Shown here piece after piece: positions 27,097 through 39,667 of a stretch of DNA of 64,000 nt (positions within the stretch are counted from its first letter, which is position 1; every line of letters begins with the position of its first letter). Made by a program: the position numbers and the translations under genes. The notes under the pieces were generated by a model, which saw only the letters and a program-made list of their open reading frames with translations, was not told where the DNA came from and did no database searches. Source of the stretch: Glandiceps talaboti (taxonomy: Eukaryota > Hemichordata > Enteropneusta > Spengelidae); the NCBI RefSeq assembly GCF_964340395.1, contig NC_135562.1, forward strand, positions 24,379,360 to 24,443,359. Direction: 5' to 3'.

Positions 27097-30000
27097 TGTT
27101 ATAGATCTGTACCAGAGGTAATAATTGTACAACACTTTGAACTGTATGAATATATTATAGGTCTGTACCAAGGGTAATAATTGTACAACACTTTGAACTG
27201 TATGAATATATTATAGGTCTGTACCAAGGGTAATAATTGTACAACACTTTGAACTCTATGAATATATTATAGGTCTGTACCAGGGGTAACAATTGTACAA
27301 CACTTTGAACTCTGTGAATATATTATAGGTCTGAACCAGGGGTAATAATTGTACAACACTTTGAACTCTGTGAATATATTATAGGTCTGTACCAGGGGTA
27401 ATAATTGTACAACACTTTGAACTCTGTGAATATATTATAGGTCTGAACCAGGGGTAATAGTTGTACAACACTTTGAATACTGTGAATATATTATAGGTCT
27501 GTACCAGGGGTAATAATTGTACAACACTTTGAACTCTGTGAATATATTATAGGTCTGTACCAGGGGTAATAATTGTACAACACTTTGAACTCTGTGAATA
27601 TATTATAGGTCTGAACCAGGGGTAATAATTGTACAACACTTTGAACTCTATGAATATATTATAGGTCTGTACCAGGGGTAATAATTGTGCAACACTTTGA
27701 ACTCTGTGAATATATTATAGGTCTGAACCAGGGGTAATAATTGTACAACAGTTTGAACTCTGTGAATATATTATAGGTCTGAACCAGGGGTAATAATTGT
27801 ACAACACTTTGAACACTGTGAATATATTGTAGGTCTGTACCAGGGGTAATAATTGTACAACACTTTGAACTCTATAAATATATTATAGGTCACGGGTAAT
27901 AATTGTACAACACTTTGAACTCTGTGAATATATTATAGGTCTGTACCAGGGGTAATAATTGTACAACACTTTGAACTCTGTGAATATATTATAGGTCTGT
28001 ACCAGGGGTAATAATTGTACAACACTTTGAACTCTGTGAATATATTATAGGTCTGAACCAGGGGTAATAATTGTACAACACTTTGAACTCTGTGAATATA
28101 TTATAGGTCTGAACCAGGGGTAATAATTGTACAACACTTTGAACACTGTGAATATATTATAGGTCTGTACCAGGAGTAATAATTGTACAACACTTTGAAC
28201 TCTGTGAATATATTATAGGTCTGAACCAGGGGTAATAATTGTACAACACTTTGAACTCTGTGAATATATTATAGGTCTGTACCAGGGGTAATAATTGTAC
28301 AACACTTTGAACTCTGTGAATATATTATAGGTCTGTACCAGGGGTAATAATTGTACAACACTTTGAACTCTGTGAATATATTATAGGTCTGAACCAGGGG
28401 TAATAATTGTACAACACTTTGAACTCTATGAATATATTATAGGTCTGTACCAAGGGTAATAATTGTACAACACTTTGAAGTCTATGAATATGTTATAGGT
28501 CTGTACCAGGGGTAATAATTGTACAACGCTTTGAACTCTGTGAATATATTATAGGTCTGGACCAGGGGTAATAATTGTACAACACTTTGAACTCTGTGAA
28601 TATATTATAGGTCTGTACCAGGGGTAATAATTGTACAACACTTTGAACTTTATGAATATATTATAGGTCTGTACCAGGGGTAATAATTGTACAACACTTT
28701 GAACTCTGTGAATATATTATAGGTCTGTACTAGGGGTAATAATTGTACAACACTTTGAACTCTGTGAATATATTATAGGTCTGTACCAGGGGTAATAATT
28801 GTACAACACTTTGAACACTGTGAATATATTGTAGGTCTGTACCAGGGGTAATAATTGTACAACACTTTGAACTCTGTGAATATATTATAGGTCTGAACCA
28901 GGGGTAATAATTGTACAACACTTTGAACAATGTGAATATATTATAGGTCTGTAGCAGGGGTAATAATTGTACAACACTTTGAACAATGTGAATATATTAT
29001 AGGTCTGTACCAGGGGTAATAATTGTACAACACTTTGAACTCTATGAATATATTATAGGTCTGAACCAGGGGTAATAATTGTACAACACTTTGAACAATG
29101 TGAATATATTATAGGTCTGTACCAGGGGTAATAATTGTACAACGCTTTGAACTCTGCGAATATATTATAGGTCTGTACCAGGGGTAATAATTGTACAACA
29201 CTTTGAACTCTGTGAATATATTATAGGTCTGAACCAGGGGTAATAATTGTACAACACTTTGAAGTCTATGAATATATTATAGGTCTGTACCAGGGGTAAT
29301 AATTGTACAACGCTTTGAACTCTGTGAATATATTATAGGTCTGTACCACGGGTAATAATTGTACAACACTTTGAACTCTGTGAATATATTATAGGTCTGT
29401 ACCAGGGGTAATAATTGTACAACACTTTGAACAATGTGAATATATTATAGGTCTGTACCAGGGGTAATAATTGTATAACACTTTGAACAATGTGAATATA
29501 TTATAGGTCTGGACCAGGGGTAATAATTGTACAACACTTTGAACTGTATGAATATATTATAGGTCTGTACCAGGGGTAACAATTGTACAACACTTTGAAC
29601 TCTGAATATATTATAGGTCTGTACCAGGGGTAATAATTGTACAACACTTTGAACTCTGTGAATATATTATAGGTCTGAACCAGGGGTAATAATTGTACAA
29701 CACTTTGAACTCTGTGAATATATTATAGGTCTGTACCAGGGGTAATAATTGTACAACACTTTGAACTTTATGAATATATTATAGGTCTGTACCAGGGGTA
29801 ATAATTGTACAACACTTTGAACTCTATGAATATATTATAGGTCTGTACCAGGGGTAATAATTGTACAACACTTTGAACTCTGTGAATATATTATAGGTCT
29901 GTACCACGGGTAATAATTGTACAACACTTTGAACTCTGTGAATATATTATAGGTCTGTACCAGGGGTAATAATTGTACAACACTTTGAACAATGTGAATA

Positions 30001-32298
30001 TATTATAGGTCTGTACCAGGGGTAATAATTGTATAACACTTTGAACAATGTGAATATATTATAGGTCTGTACCAGGGGTAATAATTGTACAACACTTTGA
30101 ACTGTATGAATATATTATAGGTCTGTATCAGGGGTAACAATTGTACAACACTCTGAACTCTGAATATATTATAGGTCTGTAGCAGGGGTAATAATTGTAC
30201 AACACTTTGAACTCTGTGAATATATTATAGGTCTGTACCAGGGGTAATAATTGTACAACACTTTGAACTTTATGAATATATTATAGGTCTGTACCAGGGG
30301 TAATAATTGTACAACACTTTGAACTCTATGAATATATTATAGGTCTGTACCAGGGGTAATAATTGTACAACACTTTGAACTCTGTGAATATATTATAGGT
30401 CTGTACCAGGGGTAATAATTGTACAACACTTTGAACTCTGTGAATATATTATAGGTCTGTACCAGGGGTAATAATTGTACAACACTTTGAACAATGTGAA
30501 TATATTATAGGTCTGTACCAAGGGTAATAATTGTACAACACTTTGAACTCTATGAATATATTATAGGTCTGTACCAGGTTAATAATTGTACAACACTTTG
30601 AACTCTATGAATATATTATAGGTCTGTACCAAGGGTAATAATTGTACAACACTTTGAACTCTATGAATATATTATAGGTCTGTACCAGGGGTAATAATTG
30701 TACAACACTTTGAACTCTGTGAATATATTATAGGTCTGAACCAGGGGTAATAATTGTACAACACTTTGAACAATGTGAATATATTATAGGTCTGTACCAG
30801 GGGTAACAATTGTGCAACACTTTGAACTCTGTGAATATATTATAGGTCTGTACCAGGGGTAATAATTGTACAACACTTTGAACTCTGTGAATATATTATA
30901 GGTCTGTACCAGGGGTAATAATTGTACAACACTTTGAACTTTATGAATATATTATAGGTCTGTACCAAGGGTAATAATTGTACAACACTTTGAACTCTGT
31001 GAATATATTATAGGTCTGGACCAGGGGTAACAATTGTGCAACACTTTGAACTCTATGAATATATTATAGGTCTGTACCAGGGGTAATAATTGTACAACAC
31101 TTTGAACAATGTGAATATATTATAGGTCTGTACCAAGGGTAATAATTGTACAACACTTTGAATTCTATGAATATATTATAGGTCTGAACCAGGGGTAATA
31201 ATTGTGCAACACTTTGAACAATGTGAATATATTATAGGTCTGTACCAGAGGTAATAATTGTACAACACTTTGAACTCTGTGAATATATTATAGGTCTGTA
31301 CCAGGGGTAATAATTGTACAACACTTTGAACTCTATGAATATATTATAGGTCTGTACCAGGGGTAATAATTGTACAACACTTTGAACTCTATGAATATAT
31401 TATAGGTCTGTACCAGGGGTAATAATTGTGCAACGCTTTGAACTCTGTGAATATATTATAGGACTGTACCAGAGGTAATAATTGTACAACACTTTGAACT
31501 CTATGAATATATTATAGGTCTGTACCAGGGGTAACAATTGTGCAACACTTTGAACTCTGTGAATATATTATAGGTCTGAACCAGGGGTAATAATTGTACA
31601 ACACTTTGAACACTGTGAATATATTATAGGTCTGTACCAGGGGTAATAATTGTACAACACTTTGAACAATGTGAATATATTATAGGTCTGTACCAGAGGT
31701 AACAATTGTGCAACACTTTGAACTCTATGAATATATTATAGGTCTGTACCAAGGGTAATAATTGTACAACACTTTGAACTCTATGAATATATTATAGGTC
31801 TGTACCAAGGGTAATAATTGTACAACACTTTGAACTCTATGAATATATTATAGGTCTGAACCAGGGGTAATAATTGTGCAACACTTTGAACAATGTGAAT
31901 ATATTATAGGTCTGTACCAGAGGTAATACTTGTGCAACACTTTGAACTCTATGAGTGTATTATAGGTCTGTACCAGGGGTAATACTTGTACAACACTTTG
32001 AACTCTATGAATGTATTATAGGTCTGTACCAGGGGTAATAATTGTACAACACTTTGAACTCTATGAATGTATTATAGGTCTGTACCAAGGGTAATAATTG
32101 TACAACACTTTGAACTCTATGAACGTATTATAGGTCTGTACCAGGGGTAATACTTGTGCAACACTTTGAACAATGTGAATATATTATAGGTCTGTACCAG
32201 GGGTAATAATTGTACAACACTTTGAACTCTGTGAATATATTATAGGTCTGTACCAGGGGTAATACTTGTGCAACACTTTGAACTCTGTGAATATATCA
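27097..32298. repeat. 56-bp minisatellite, about 93 units, in an Eya intron
   Basis: The unit is 56 bp: TGTACCAGGGGTAATAATTG then TACAACACTTTGAACTCTGT then GAATATATTATAGGTC. Variation is mostly point changes (tgtacc/tgaacc; ctctgt/ctctat/caatgt; ataatt/acaatt). The last units (from about 31925) are the most diverged ('aatacttgtgc', 'gaatgtatta'). The array ends about 59 bp before the next Eya exon. No conserved coding frame. Confidence 0.98.
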
Positions 32299-32356
32299 AT
32301 TGTTGAAAAGTGTTATATTGTTTACATTTGTATATTATTCTTTTTATCTATTACAG

Positions 32357-32471
32357 CTGTCCTGGGTCCAGAGAAGAGAGAAACTTGGTTACAATTAAGA
32401 GCCGAGATAGAAGCATTAACAGATTCCTGGTTAACACTTGCCCTTAAATCATTAACCCTGGTTAATTCAAG
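32357..32471 (+). CDS. Eya: Eyes absent (Eya), internal exon 3 of the portion seen
   Basis: Encodes (A)[32 protein letters not shown] and TLVNS(R), the Eya-domain segment leading to HAD motif II. Acceptor 'tttttatctattacag' ends at 32356; donor GTTAGA starts at 32472. Phase fits: one base comes from the previous exon (GGAG|CT), and two bases pass on. It stands directly after the 56-bp minisatellite. Confidence 0.98.
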
Positions 32472-32512
32472 GTTAGAGACATATATATCAATACCATGTT
32501 GTTGGTTTAATT

Positions 32513-33440
32513 AGCTCCCTGAAAGGTGTGCTATTACAATGGGTTCGTTCGTCTGTCCGTCCGTGCATGCCTGTGTGCGTGTGTCCATCCGTCCATCGGA
32601 CTGATTATGTCAATTTTCAGACATGCAATATCCAATTTCTTTCAAACCTGACACAAAGGTAATATTATGTGGGACATCAGTTTGTTTTTTGATATATGCA
32701 AATTTGAGCAGCCATACTTGCAGTATGAAAATTAACATTTACAGCATAACTCAAAAACTAGTACACAGATACACCATTGGAGTGTCTACCTACCCATATT
32801 ATCAGATGCCAGCTATCTTTTTGAGACTTTAACCTTAACCTTCAGTGTCAATTATCAAAAGCCAATTCCTGCCTATCTCACACATTGTAGTATTTACATA
32901 TGAATTCTTTTAAATCATGTTTACAAGTAATATTGAAGAAAACAACTTTACACAAACATTATTTTTGGTGGTCATATTACTTTTACTGAATGGCAGCCAT
33001 ATTTGTAGTTAAAAAATCATTATTTACTGCATAACTCAAAAACTGCAATACACAGCCATTCCTTTATGTGTTTTCCCCATATTTTCAGATGCAAGCTATC
33101 TTTGGAGACCTTGACTTGAGGATCAATTATCAAAAGCCAATTCCTGCCTATCACAGACACATTGTAGTGTTTCCATATTGCCAATTTCTTTTAAATCATG
33201 TGTACAAGTAATATTGAACAAAGGAACTATTCACAGGCATTATATTTGGTGTTGATATCACTTTTACTGAATGGCAGCCATATTTGTAGTTATCATTATT
33301 TCCTGCACAACTCAGAAACTAATACACAGACATTCCATTTAAGTGTGTACCCAATATTATCAGATGCAAGCTATCTTTGGAGACCTTGACCTTTGACCTT
33401 GACCTTCGGTGCTAATTCTCAAAATCATTGTAGTTTTTAC
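32513..33440 (+). mobile_element. Hairpin-ended non-coding element, family 3
   Basis: Starts TTAGCTCCCTGAAAGGTGTG-CTATTAC, which can pair TAGC..CCT-GAA-AGG..GCTA. A (GTCC)n-type tract follows ('gttcgttcgtctgtccgtcc'), then about three ~280-bp monomers ('caattatcaaaagccaattc' at 32848 and about 33123; 'gatgcaagctatctttggag'). The right end is not clear. Same plan as families 1 and 2. Confidence 0.6.
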
Positions 33441-33565
33441 ATATTGCCAAAGTGTGCGAGGACGAATTTCAAGTCGAACCACAGCATGCAAGAAACTTCA
33501 TAATATTCAAGAGCTGATGTAGGAGGCTACCATATTGGCACACGTCCAATAATATCTTTTATTAA

Positions 33566-33994
33566 GTAGACGAAGTCCGGGATGGGGACTTATAGATTGG
33601 GTTCCGTCTGTCCGTGCGTCCGTGCGTCCGTCCGTCCGTCCGTCCGTCCGCAGCCGTTTCTTGGAGATGCCTGGACCGATTTTTTTCAAATTTGGTACAG
33701 GGACAACATACAATGGCATACATATGCACGTCAATTTGTTTCATGATACGATCCAATATGGCCGCCTAGCAGCCATTTTGTTTGCAAATTTTCCCTGTCT
33801 AAAGCCATAACTCATACATGCTTGAACAGATCTTATTCAAAGTTGGTGTTAGGACAGTGTTCTATGACATACATGTGCACATTCATTGTTGTCATGATAC
33901 GATCCAATATGGCCGCCTAGCAGCCATTTTGTTTGTGAATTTTCCATGTCCAAAGCCATAACTCGGACATGCTTGTTCAGATCTCAGTCAAAGT
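33566..33994 (+). mobile_element. Family 2 copy H2/H3, left part
   Basis: The left hairpin is damaged (GACGAAGTCCGGGATGGGGA remains). A (TCCG)n tract and two to three ~151-bp monomers follow. Interrupted at about 33995 by a retrotransposon 3' fragment, and resuming at 34968. Confidence 0.82.
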
Positions 33995-34967
33995 GTTGTC
34001 AGCCACATACCTGGGCGTAGCAATCGACCCCTCCCTTACTTGGAAGTCACATATTGAAAAAGTGAGGAACACAATCAGCCCGAAAGTTGGCATAATTTCA
34101 CGCATTCGGCACTATGTTCCTAAATCTGTCCTCATCCTCCTCTATAATAGTCTAATTCTCCCCCACCTTAGTTATTGTGTTGAAATCTGGGGAAACACTT
34201 ATCCAACAGCCCTTGACCCACTTTACCGTCTACAAAAGAAAATAGTTCGTCTCATAACCTTCTCTGACTACCATGCACACTCTACTCCTCTCTTTAACCA
34301 ACTTAATATTCTTGACATCTATAAACTTTGTAAACTTCAGACTTGCATGTTCATCTACGATCTAAACCATAACCGCTTTACACACACTCTTGACCATTAC
34401 ATCACATACCAGTTGTCCCATAGCTATCCAACCAGTGCTAACAACAGTGGTAACTTTCCAATCCCTAAGGTTAACCTCTCAATTAGTCAACACAACTTCA
34501 AGTACGCATCTATTAAAACCTGGAACTCTGTGCCTATGTCTGTAAGAACGATAAGCAATAGACATAATTTTAAGAAAAACCTAAAGCAGTATCTTCTGAG
34601 GGAATAACCTTTATCTGTTGTCTCTTTCAATTTGCCACTGTAATTTTATTTCTGTATATTAGAACTTGTGCTTGTTACCTGTTCTTATTTTACTATTTTT
34701 TTCCGTTACGTTTATAAGCTTCCATTTAATTTTGCCACCAACACTTCTCCTTATTTACTAAGAATTGTATTTTTGTTGTTATTGTGAAACTCGTACCAGC
34801 CTAAATTTGTATTTATTATCTACATGTACGGTCCATGGACATTGATTAGTTCCTACGAACTATTTCCATGGCCCTCACCAGAAATGTTTTATCCGTTGCT
34901 TTCAGAGTTTGTGTATATATTTTTCTCTTCTGGTGGAATAAATTTCAATTCAATTTCAATTTCAATT
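33995..34967 (+). pseudogene. Non-LTR retrotransposon 3' end inserted in the family 2 element
   Basis: The open frame to 34607 starts within the RT thumb (ATYLGVAIDPSLTWKSHIEK) and continues VLILLYNSLILPHLSYCVEI, LYRLQKKIVRLITF and TWNSVPMSVRTI to a stop. A ~350-bp 3' UTR and a tail of ATTTCA-type repeats follow (34938-34967). 5'-truncated, as is normal for non-LTR insertions. The flanking family 2 monomer is missing about 7 bp ('tggtatt') at the junction, and no clear target duplication is seen. Confidence 0.88.
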
Positions 34968-35966
34968 AGGACAGTGTTCTATGACATACATGTGCATACA
35001 TGTGCATATCCCTTTTCATCGTGATATGATCCAATATGGCCGCCTGGCAGCCATTTTGTTTGCGATTTTTCTATGTCCAGAGCCATAACTCAGACATGCT
35101 TGAACAGATCTCATTCAAAGTTGGTATTAAGACAGTGTTCTATGACATACATGTGCATATCCATTTGTTGTCATGATACGAGCCAATATGGCTGCCTAGC
35201 AGCCATTTTGTTTGTGAATTTTCCATGTCCAAAGCAATACCTCGGACATGCTTGAACAGATCTCATTCAAAGTTGGTATTAGGACAGTGTTCTATGACAT
35301 ACATGTGCATTTTCATTGTTGTTGTGATATGATCCAATATGGCCGCCTGGCAGCCATTTTGTTTGCGATTTTTCTATGTCCAAAGCCACAACTCAGACAT
35401 GCTTGAACAGATCTCATTCAAAGTTGGTATTAGGACAGTGTTCTATGACATACATGTGCATATTCATTGTTGTTGTGATATGATCCAATATGGCCGCCTG
35501 GCAGCCATTTTGTTTGCGATTTTTCTATGTCCAGAGCCATAACTCAGACATGCTTGAACAGATCTCATTCAAAGTTGGTATTAAGTCAGTGTTCTATGAC
35601 ATACATGTGCATATCCATTTGTTGTCATGATACGAGCCAATATGGCTGCCTAGCAGCCATTTTGTTTGTGAATTTTCCATGTCCAAAGCAATAACTCGGA
35701 CATGCTTGAACAGATCTCATTCAAAGTTGGTATTAGGACAGTGTTCTAGAACATACATGTGCATATCCATTTTCGTTGTGATACAATCCCCCATACCCGA
35801 CCCATCATTTATTGTTGTAGGCATGTTCCATGTCCAACAAGCAGACACAACATATCTAAGTTTGTTTGATTTAGGTTCACAAGTGTTGTTGCGTGATCAG
35901 AGTAGTGATAATTCCTTAAAACCCAATCATAGCGGGGACTATGTCATTCTCAATGACTAGTTAAAT
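34968..35966 (+). mobile_element. Family 2 copy H2/H3, right part
   Basis: Monomers of 151-152 bp ('catgct' at 35095, 35247, 35398, 35549 and 35701). Then comes the 3' part ('ttcacaagtgttgttgcgtg', 'ccttaaaacccaatcatagc') and the right hairpin GTCATTCTCAATGAC. GGGGACTATGTC-like phrases repeat just beyond (about 35994-36025). Confidence 0.85.
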
Positions 35967-36025
35967 CATGTCTCCATTCAATCACATATTAGGGGGACTA
36001 TGTCTTCTATGAGGGAGACTATGTA

Positions 36026-36523
36026 TGAAGATTTGTTGTATTTTAGTTCCATCCAGACTGTAAGATACATCATGTTGCTCCACCCTCTGTGACAAAAGTG
36101 TTGGCAGTTAATACCGACTAGTAAAAGTTCTGTCTTCCTGTGGAATTGTAGTCTCTATCAACAGACACCTCCATGATATAGTCTACAACATTTGTCAATA
36201 AAGCCTAAAATACTCATTCAACATTTGATGTGAGTCTTATCTTGGTTGGCTTTCTCCTTCAAACATTGTGTATACTGCCATCTCTAGCTTGAATTCAGCT
36301 TATTAGGAAATATTAGAAACAAAAGTAAAGATTGTAATCAGGATAAAAGCATACTCACCTAAATATGCAGTTGTTACAGAGCAAAGAATTGTAGATTTTT
36401 TAGTATTCTATGTATGTGTTTGTAGTATCAAGCTAGGGAGTAATATGTAGAAAAATAATTTGTATCATCATCCATACATAATCACTGTTCTTTTTTTGTC
36501 ATCACATATGTGTTGCTTTACAG
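36026..36523. other. Eya intron, nothing recognised
   Basis: No repeat or coding feature that I can support. Confidence 0.5.
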
Positions 36524-36746
36524 GTCTAATTGTACCAATGTACTTGTTACAACTACTCAGTTAGTACCAGCAGTTGCCAAGGTGTTGTTGTATGGACTGG
36601 GTGGTGTGTTTCCAATTGAGAATATCTACAGTGCAACAAAGATTGGAAAAGAAAGTTGTTTTGAACGTATTGTATCACGCTTTGGTCGTAAAGTGACATA
36701 TGTAGCTATAGGAGATGGCAGAGATGAGGAACAAGCTGCAAAGAAT
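36524..36746 (+). CDS. Eya: Eyes absent (Eya), internal exon 4 of the portion seen: catalytic motifs II-IV
   Basis: Encodes [20 protein letters not shown] (HAD motif II Thr in the TTTQ stretch), [19 protein letters not shown] and [10 protein letters not shown] (motif III Lys region), then [18 protein letters not shown] (motif IV acidic residues). In Eya these complete the Mg2+-dependent tyrosine phosphatase site, whose nucleophile Asp lies upstream of this window. Acceptor 'gctttacag' ends at 36523; donor GTGAGT starts at 36747; the exon ends in phase 0. All visible catalytic positions are intact. Confidence 0.98.
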
Positions 36747-37326
36747 GTGAGTCAAAAGTCAAAATTCAAATTTAATTTTGTACTCTTCAATGTAAAAAGC
36801 TCTTATATAGCAATACCCAATATCATTATATATTGTCACAATCTGTGCCACCGTATTTTATTTCTGATTGATTGCTTGCAAATACTTCAAACAAGATGGT
36901 GGCCTGAATCCATGTCTCATTACATAGTGTAAACATATGTAGCACTTCTTTTCACAATAAACTCAGACTTAGCTCTTTTCACAAATGCTCGTTGAACCAT
37001 ACACAAAGTGATATATCAATATTTTATTTGTTCCAAAAGAAGATTATCTGACTACAATATGTCTATGTGTAACCTGTAATGTAGGTGTTTACCACTGTTT
37101 ACAAATCTGTACATACATTGATATCAAATGCCACAACAATATATGCAGTACTCAGTAATGAAATTGACAAAACAGTCTACCCCTTTAATCACACACTCAG
37201 TAAATTGATAACTGCCCTCTGCCAGACTCACAGTGACATTGACAGTATATTTTTGATGATCAGCGAATTCCACACATAGTGTATTATATTTGCTCATCAC
37301 CCAACTTTAATATCTGCCCATTTTTA
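36747..37326. other. Eya intron, nothing recognised
   Basis: No supported feature before the family 2 element that begins after TTTTT at 37323-37327. Confidence 0.5.
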
Positions 37327-38072
37327 GTCCCCGCGGACGAAGTCCGGAACGGGGACTTATGGATTGGGTTCCGTCTGTCCGTGCGTGCGTCCGTCCCTCC
37401 GTCCGTCCGCAGCTGTTTCTTGGAGATGCCTGGACCGATTTTTTTCAAACTTGGTACACGGGCAACATACTATAGCATACATATGCACGTCAATTTGTTT
37501 TATGATACGATCCAATATGGCCGCCTAGCAACCATTTTGTTTGCGAATTTTTCCTGTCTAAAGCCATAACTCAGACATACTTGAACAGATCTCATTTAAA
37601 GTTGGTATTAGGACAGTGTTCTATGACATGCATGTGCATATCCATTTTCATTGTGATACGATCCAATATGGCTGCCTGGTAGCCATTTTGTTTGCGAATT
37701 TTCATGTCCAAAGTCATAACTCAGACATGCTTGAACAGATTTCATTTAAAGTTGGTATTAGGACAGTGTTCTATGACATACATGTGCATATCCATTTTCA
37801 TCGTGATACGATCCAATATGGCTGCCTGGCAGCCATTTTGTTTGTGAATTTTCCATGTCCAAAGCCATAACTCACACTCCATTTTCATCGTGATATGATC
37901 CCCCATACCCAACCAATCCTTTATTGTTGGAGGCATATTCTATGTCCAACAAGCACACACAACGTATCTAAGTCTGTTTCTTTTAGGTTCACAAATGTTG
38001 TTGCGTGATCAGAGTAGTGATAATTCCTTAAAACCCAATTATAGCGGGGACTATGTCATTCTCAATTACTTG
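37327..38072 (+). mobile_element. Family 2 copy H4, complete
   Basis: After CATTTTT: left end AGTCCCCGCGGACGAAGTCC-GGAACGGGGACTTATGG, a clean nested hairpin. A (TCCG)n tract, three ~151-bp monomers and the conserved 3' part follow ('aaacccaattatagcgggga'). The right hairpin, GTCATTCTCAATTAC, has one mismatch. It ends about 65 bp before the last Eya exon. The cleanest short copy for defining the family. Confidence 0.88.
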
Positions 38073-38137
38073 TATGAATATCAGAATAGCTCCCTCATGT
38101 GGTTTTGTGACTGTAGCTACTCCTTTTGTTTTCACAG

Positions 38138-38218
38138 CTGGACATTCCCTTCTGGAGGATCTCAGGCCACTCAGATCTTGCAGCCTTACATCATGCATTG
38201 GACCTAAGCTATCTCTGA
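38138..38218 (+). CDS. Eya: Eyes absent (Eya), last coding exon
   Basis: Encodes LDI then [20 protein letters not shown] then SYL and TGA (38216-38218). Every Eya protein ends in a closely similar segment. It is only 26 codons long. Acceptor 'ccttttgttttcacag' ends at 38137, and its phase 0 start matches the phase 0 end of the previous exon. Total coding length over the five exons is 639 nt with no frame break. The residue after WRIS is Gly where most relatives have Ser, an inference from general knowledge of the family. Confidence 0.95.
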   Translation: MDIPFWRISGHSDLAALHHALDLSYL

Positions 38219-38906
38219 CAAGTAGGATGGATGTGATTGGATAACTTGTCAAAGTCCTGGATATCACTGCCACCTGATGTGCTAGGATCTCACTGATGCT
38301 TTTCACCATGGTAGTAGCTCACTGGCATGTTGATAAAGCAACAAAGTTAGACATGTGTCTGACAAAGTACAAAATTAATGTACAAATGTACAACAACAGA
38401 CTCTCCTACTACTTGCATGATGATATTTCTAAGATTATTCTATTCAGAAAATTGACTGAACATTGTTTGAAGTGCACTAAAAGGTTATCATGGGAACCAT
38501 CCATCTTGCATTTCCATTGCAAATGGCATGAGTGCAAGAAAATGCTGGTAAAGCACACTACACCAAAGATTCCAGAGCAGTTTGTACTAGTTTTGAATAG
38601 GAGCTTTTGTTTTTGTTTTGTGTGACTGCATTAAGGATAATTTTGAAACATGCTTCTGTGTTAAATAGTTTGTATCCACAAACAGTGGTACATGATCTTT
38701 GTCCTACTTTTCCTGCCTTGTTTTGAGGTGGCAGTATCACTTTGCCAACCAAAGTCCATAATCATAGCTGGGTATGTATTTCGACTACATGGATGTTGCT
38801 TTTGATGTGGCAGTTTTTCAATTTTCAATTCTCTTGCTTCATTTGCATCAAGTATTTATTACAAGTTGCATGAAATGTAAGGACTCTTTTTATGTACATT
38901 TGGTAT
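38219..38906 (+). other. Probable Eya 3' UTR region
   Basis: Follows the stop codon directly. No AATAAA is visible until 39651-39656 (CCAATAAAACA), so the UTR may extend about 1.4 kb across the short repeats, or use a variant signal. Confidence 0.45.
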
Positions 38907-39082
38907 GAAAGTCTATGGCTACATGGTGTGAAAGTCTAAAGCCATATGGTATGAAAGTCAGTGACCACATGGTATGAAAGCCTATGGCCACATGGTATGG
39001 AAATCTATGGCCACATGGTATGAAAGTCTATGGCCACATGGTATGAAAGTCTATGGCCACATGCTATGGAAATCTATGGCCA
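38907..39082. repeat. 23-bp tandem repeat, about 8 units
   Basis: Unit TGGTATGAAAGTCTATGGCC-ACA, with small changes (gaaatctatgg, gtgaccac). Confidence 0.92.
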
Positions 39083-39119
39083 CAATACTGTAATGAATGG
39101 ATGGATTGATGAATGTCAA

Positions 39120-39325
39120 GAGACTAGTAACCAGGCCAATTTGGCCAGGGAACTTAGTCTAGTAACCATACCAGTTTGGCCAGGGAACTTAGTCTAGTAA
39201 CCATACCAGTTTGGCCAGGGAACTTAGTCTAGTAACCACACCAGTTTGGCCAGGGAACTTGGTCCAGTAACCAGACCAGTCTGGCCAGGGAACTTAGTCT
39301 GATGACCAGACCAGTTTGGCAACCA
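39120..39325. repeat. ~35-bp tandem repeat, about 6 units
   Basis: Unit AGTAACCATACCAGTTTGGC then CAGGGAACTTAGTCT. The outer units are more diverged. Confidence 0.92.
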
Positions 39326-39667
39326 AGTGTCCATACTGATGTGGCCTGAGTGACATTCACATCTGTTATGCTAAAATACCATAATGTCAGGTAGCATTAT
39401 TGTAAAAGTGTAAAAGATAGCACTTCATGCCAGTCAAAGCTATTCCAATGCAAGGTGTGAGTGTAAGTTTATACATGTTCAGTTTAGTTTTAGCAATGTA
39501 TGACATGTAGCACAGTAACATGCTTCGCATTGAAAGTCAAAGGTCATGGCAAGTTATAATGACATACATTTTTTTAACCCTTTGCACATCAACAATATTC
39601 TGTCTTTTAGGTCAAAAATCAAGTTGAAGTCTGCATATGATTCATTAGCCAATAAAACAATACTTTG
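39326..39667. other. Spacer with possible polyadenylation signal
   Basis: Non-repetitive. AATAAA at 39651-39656 lies immediately before the satellite. Confidence 0.4.

Noticed and set aside
28730-28930. Open frame through 56-bp minisatellite units
   Set aside because: 56 is not a multiple of three, so the frame changes each unit; chance.
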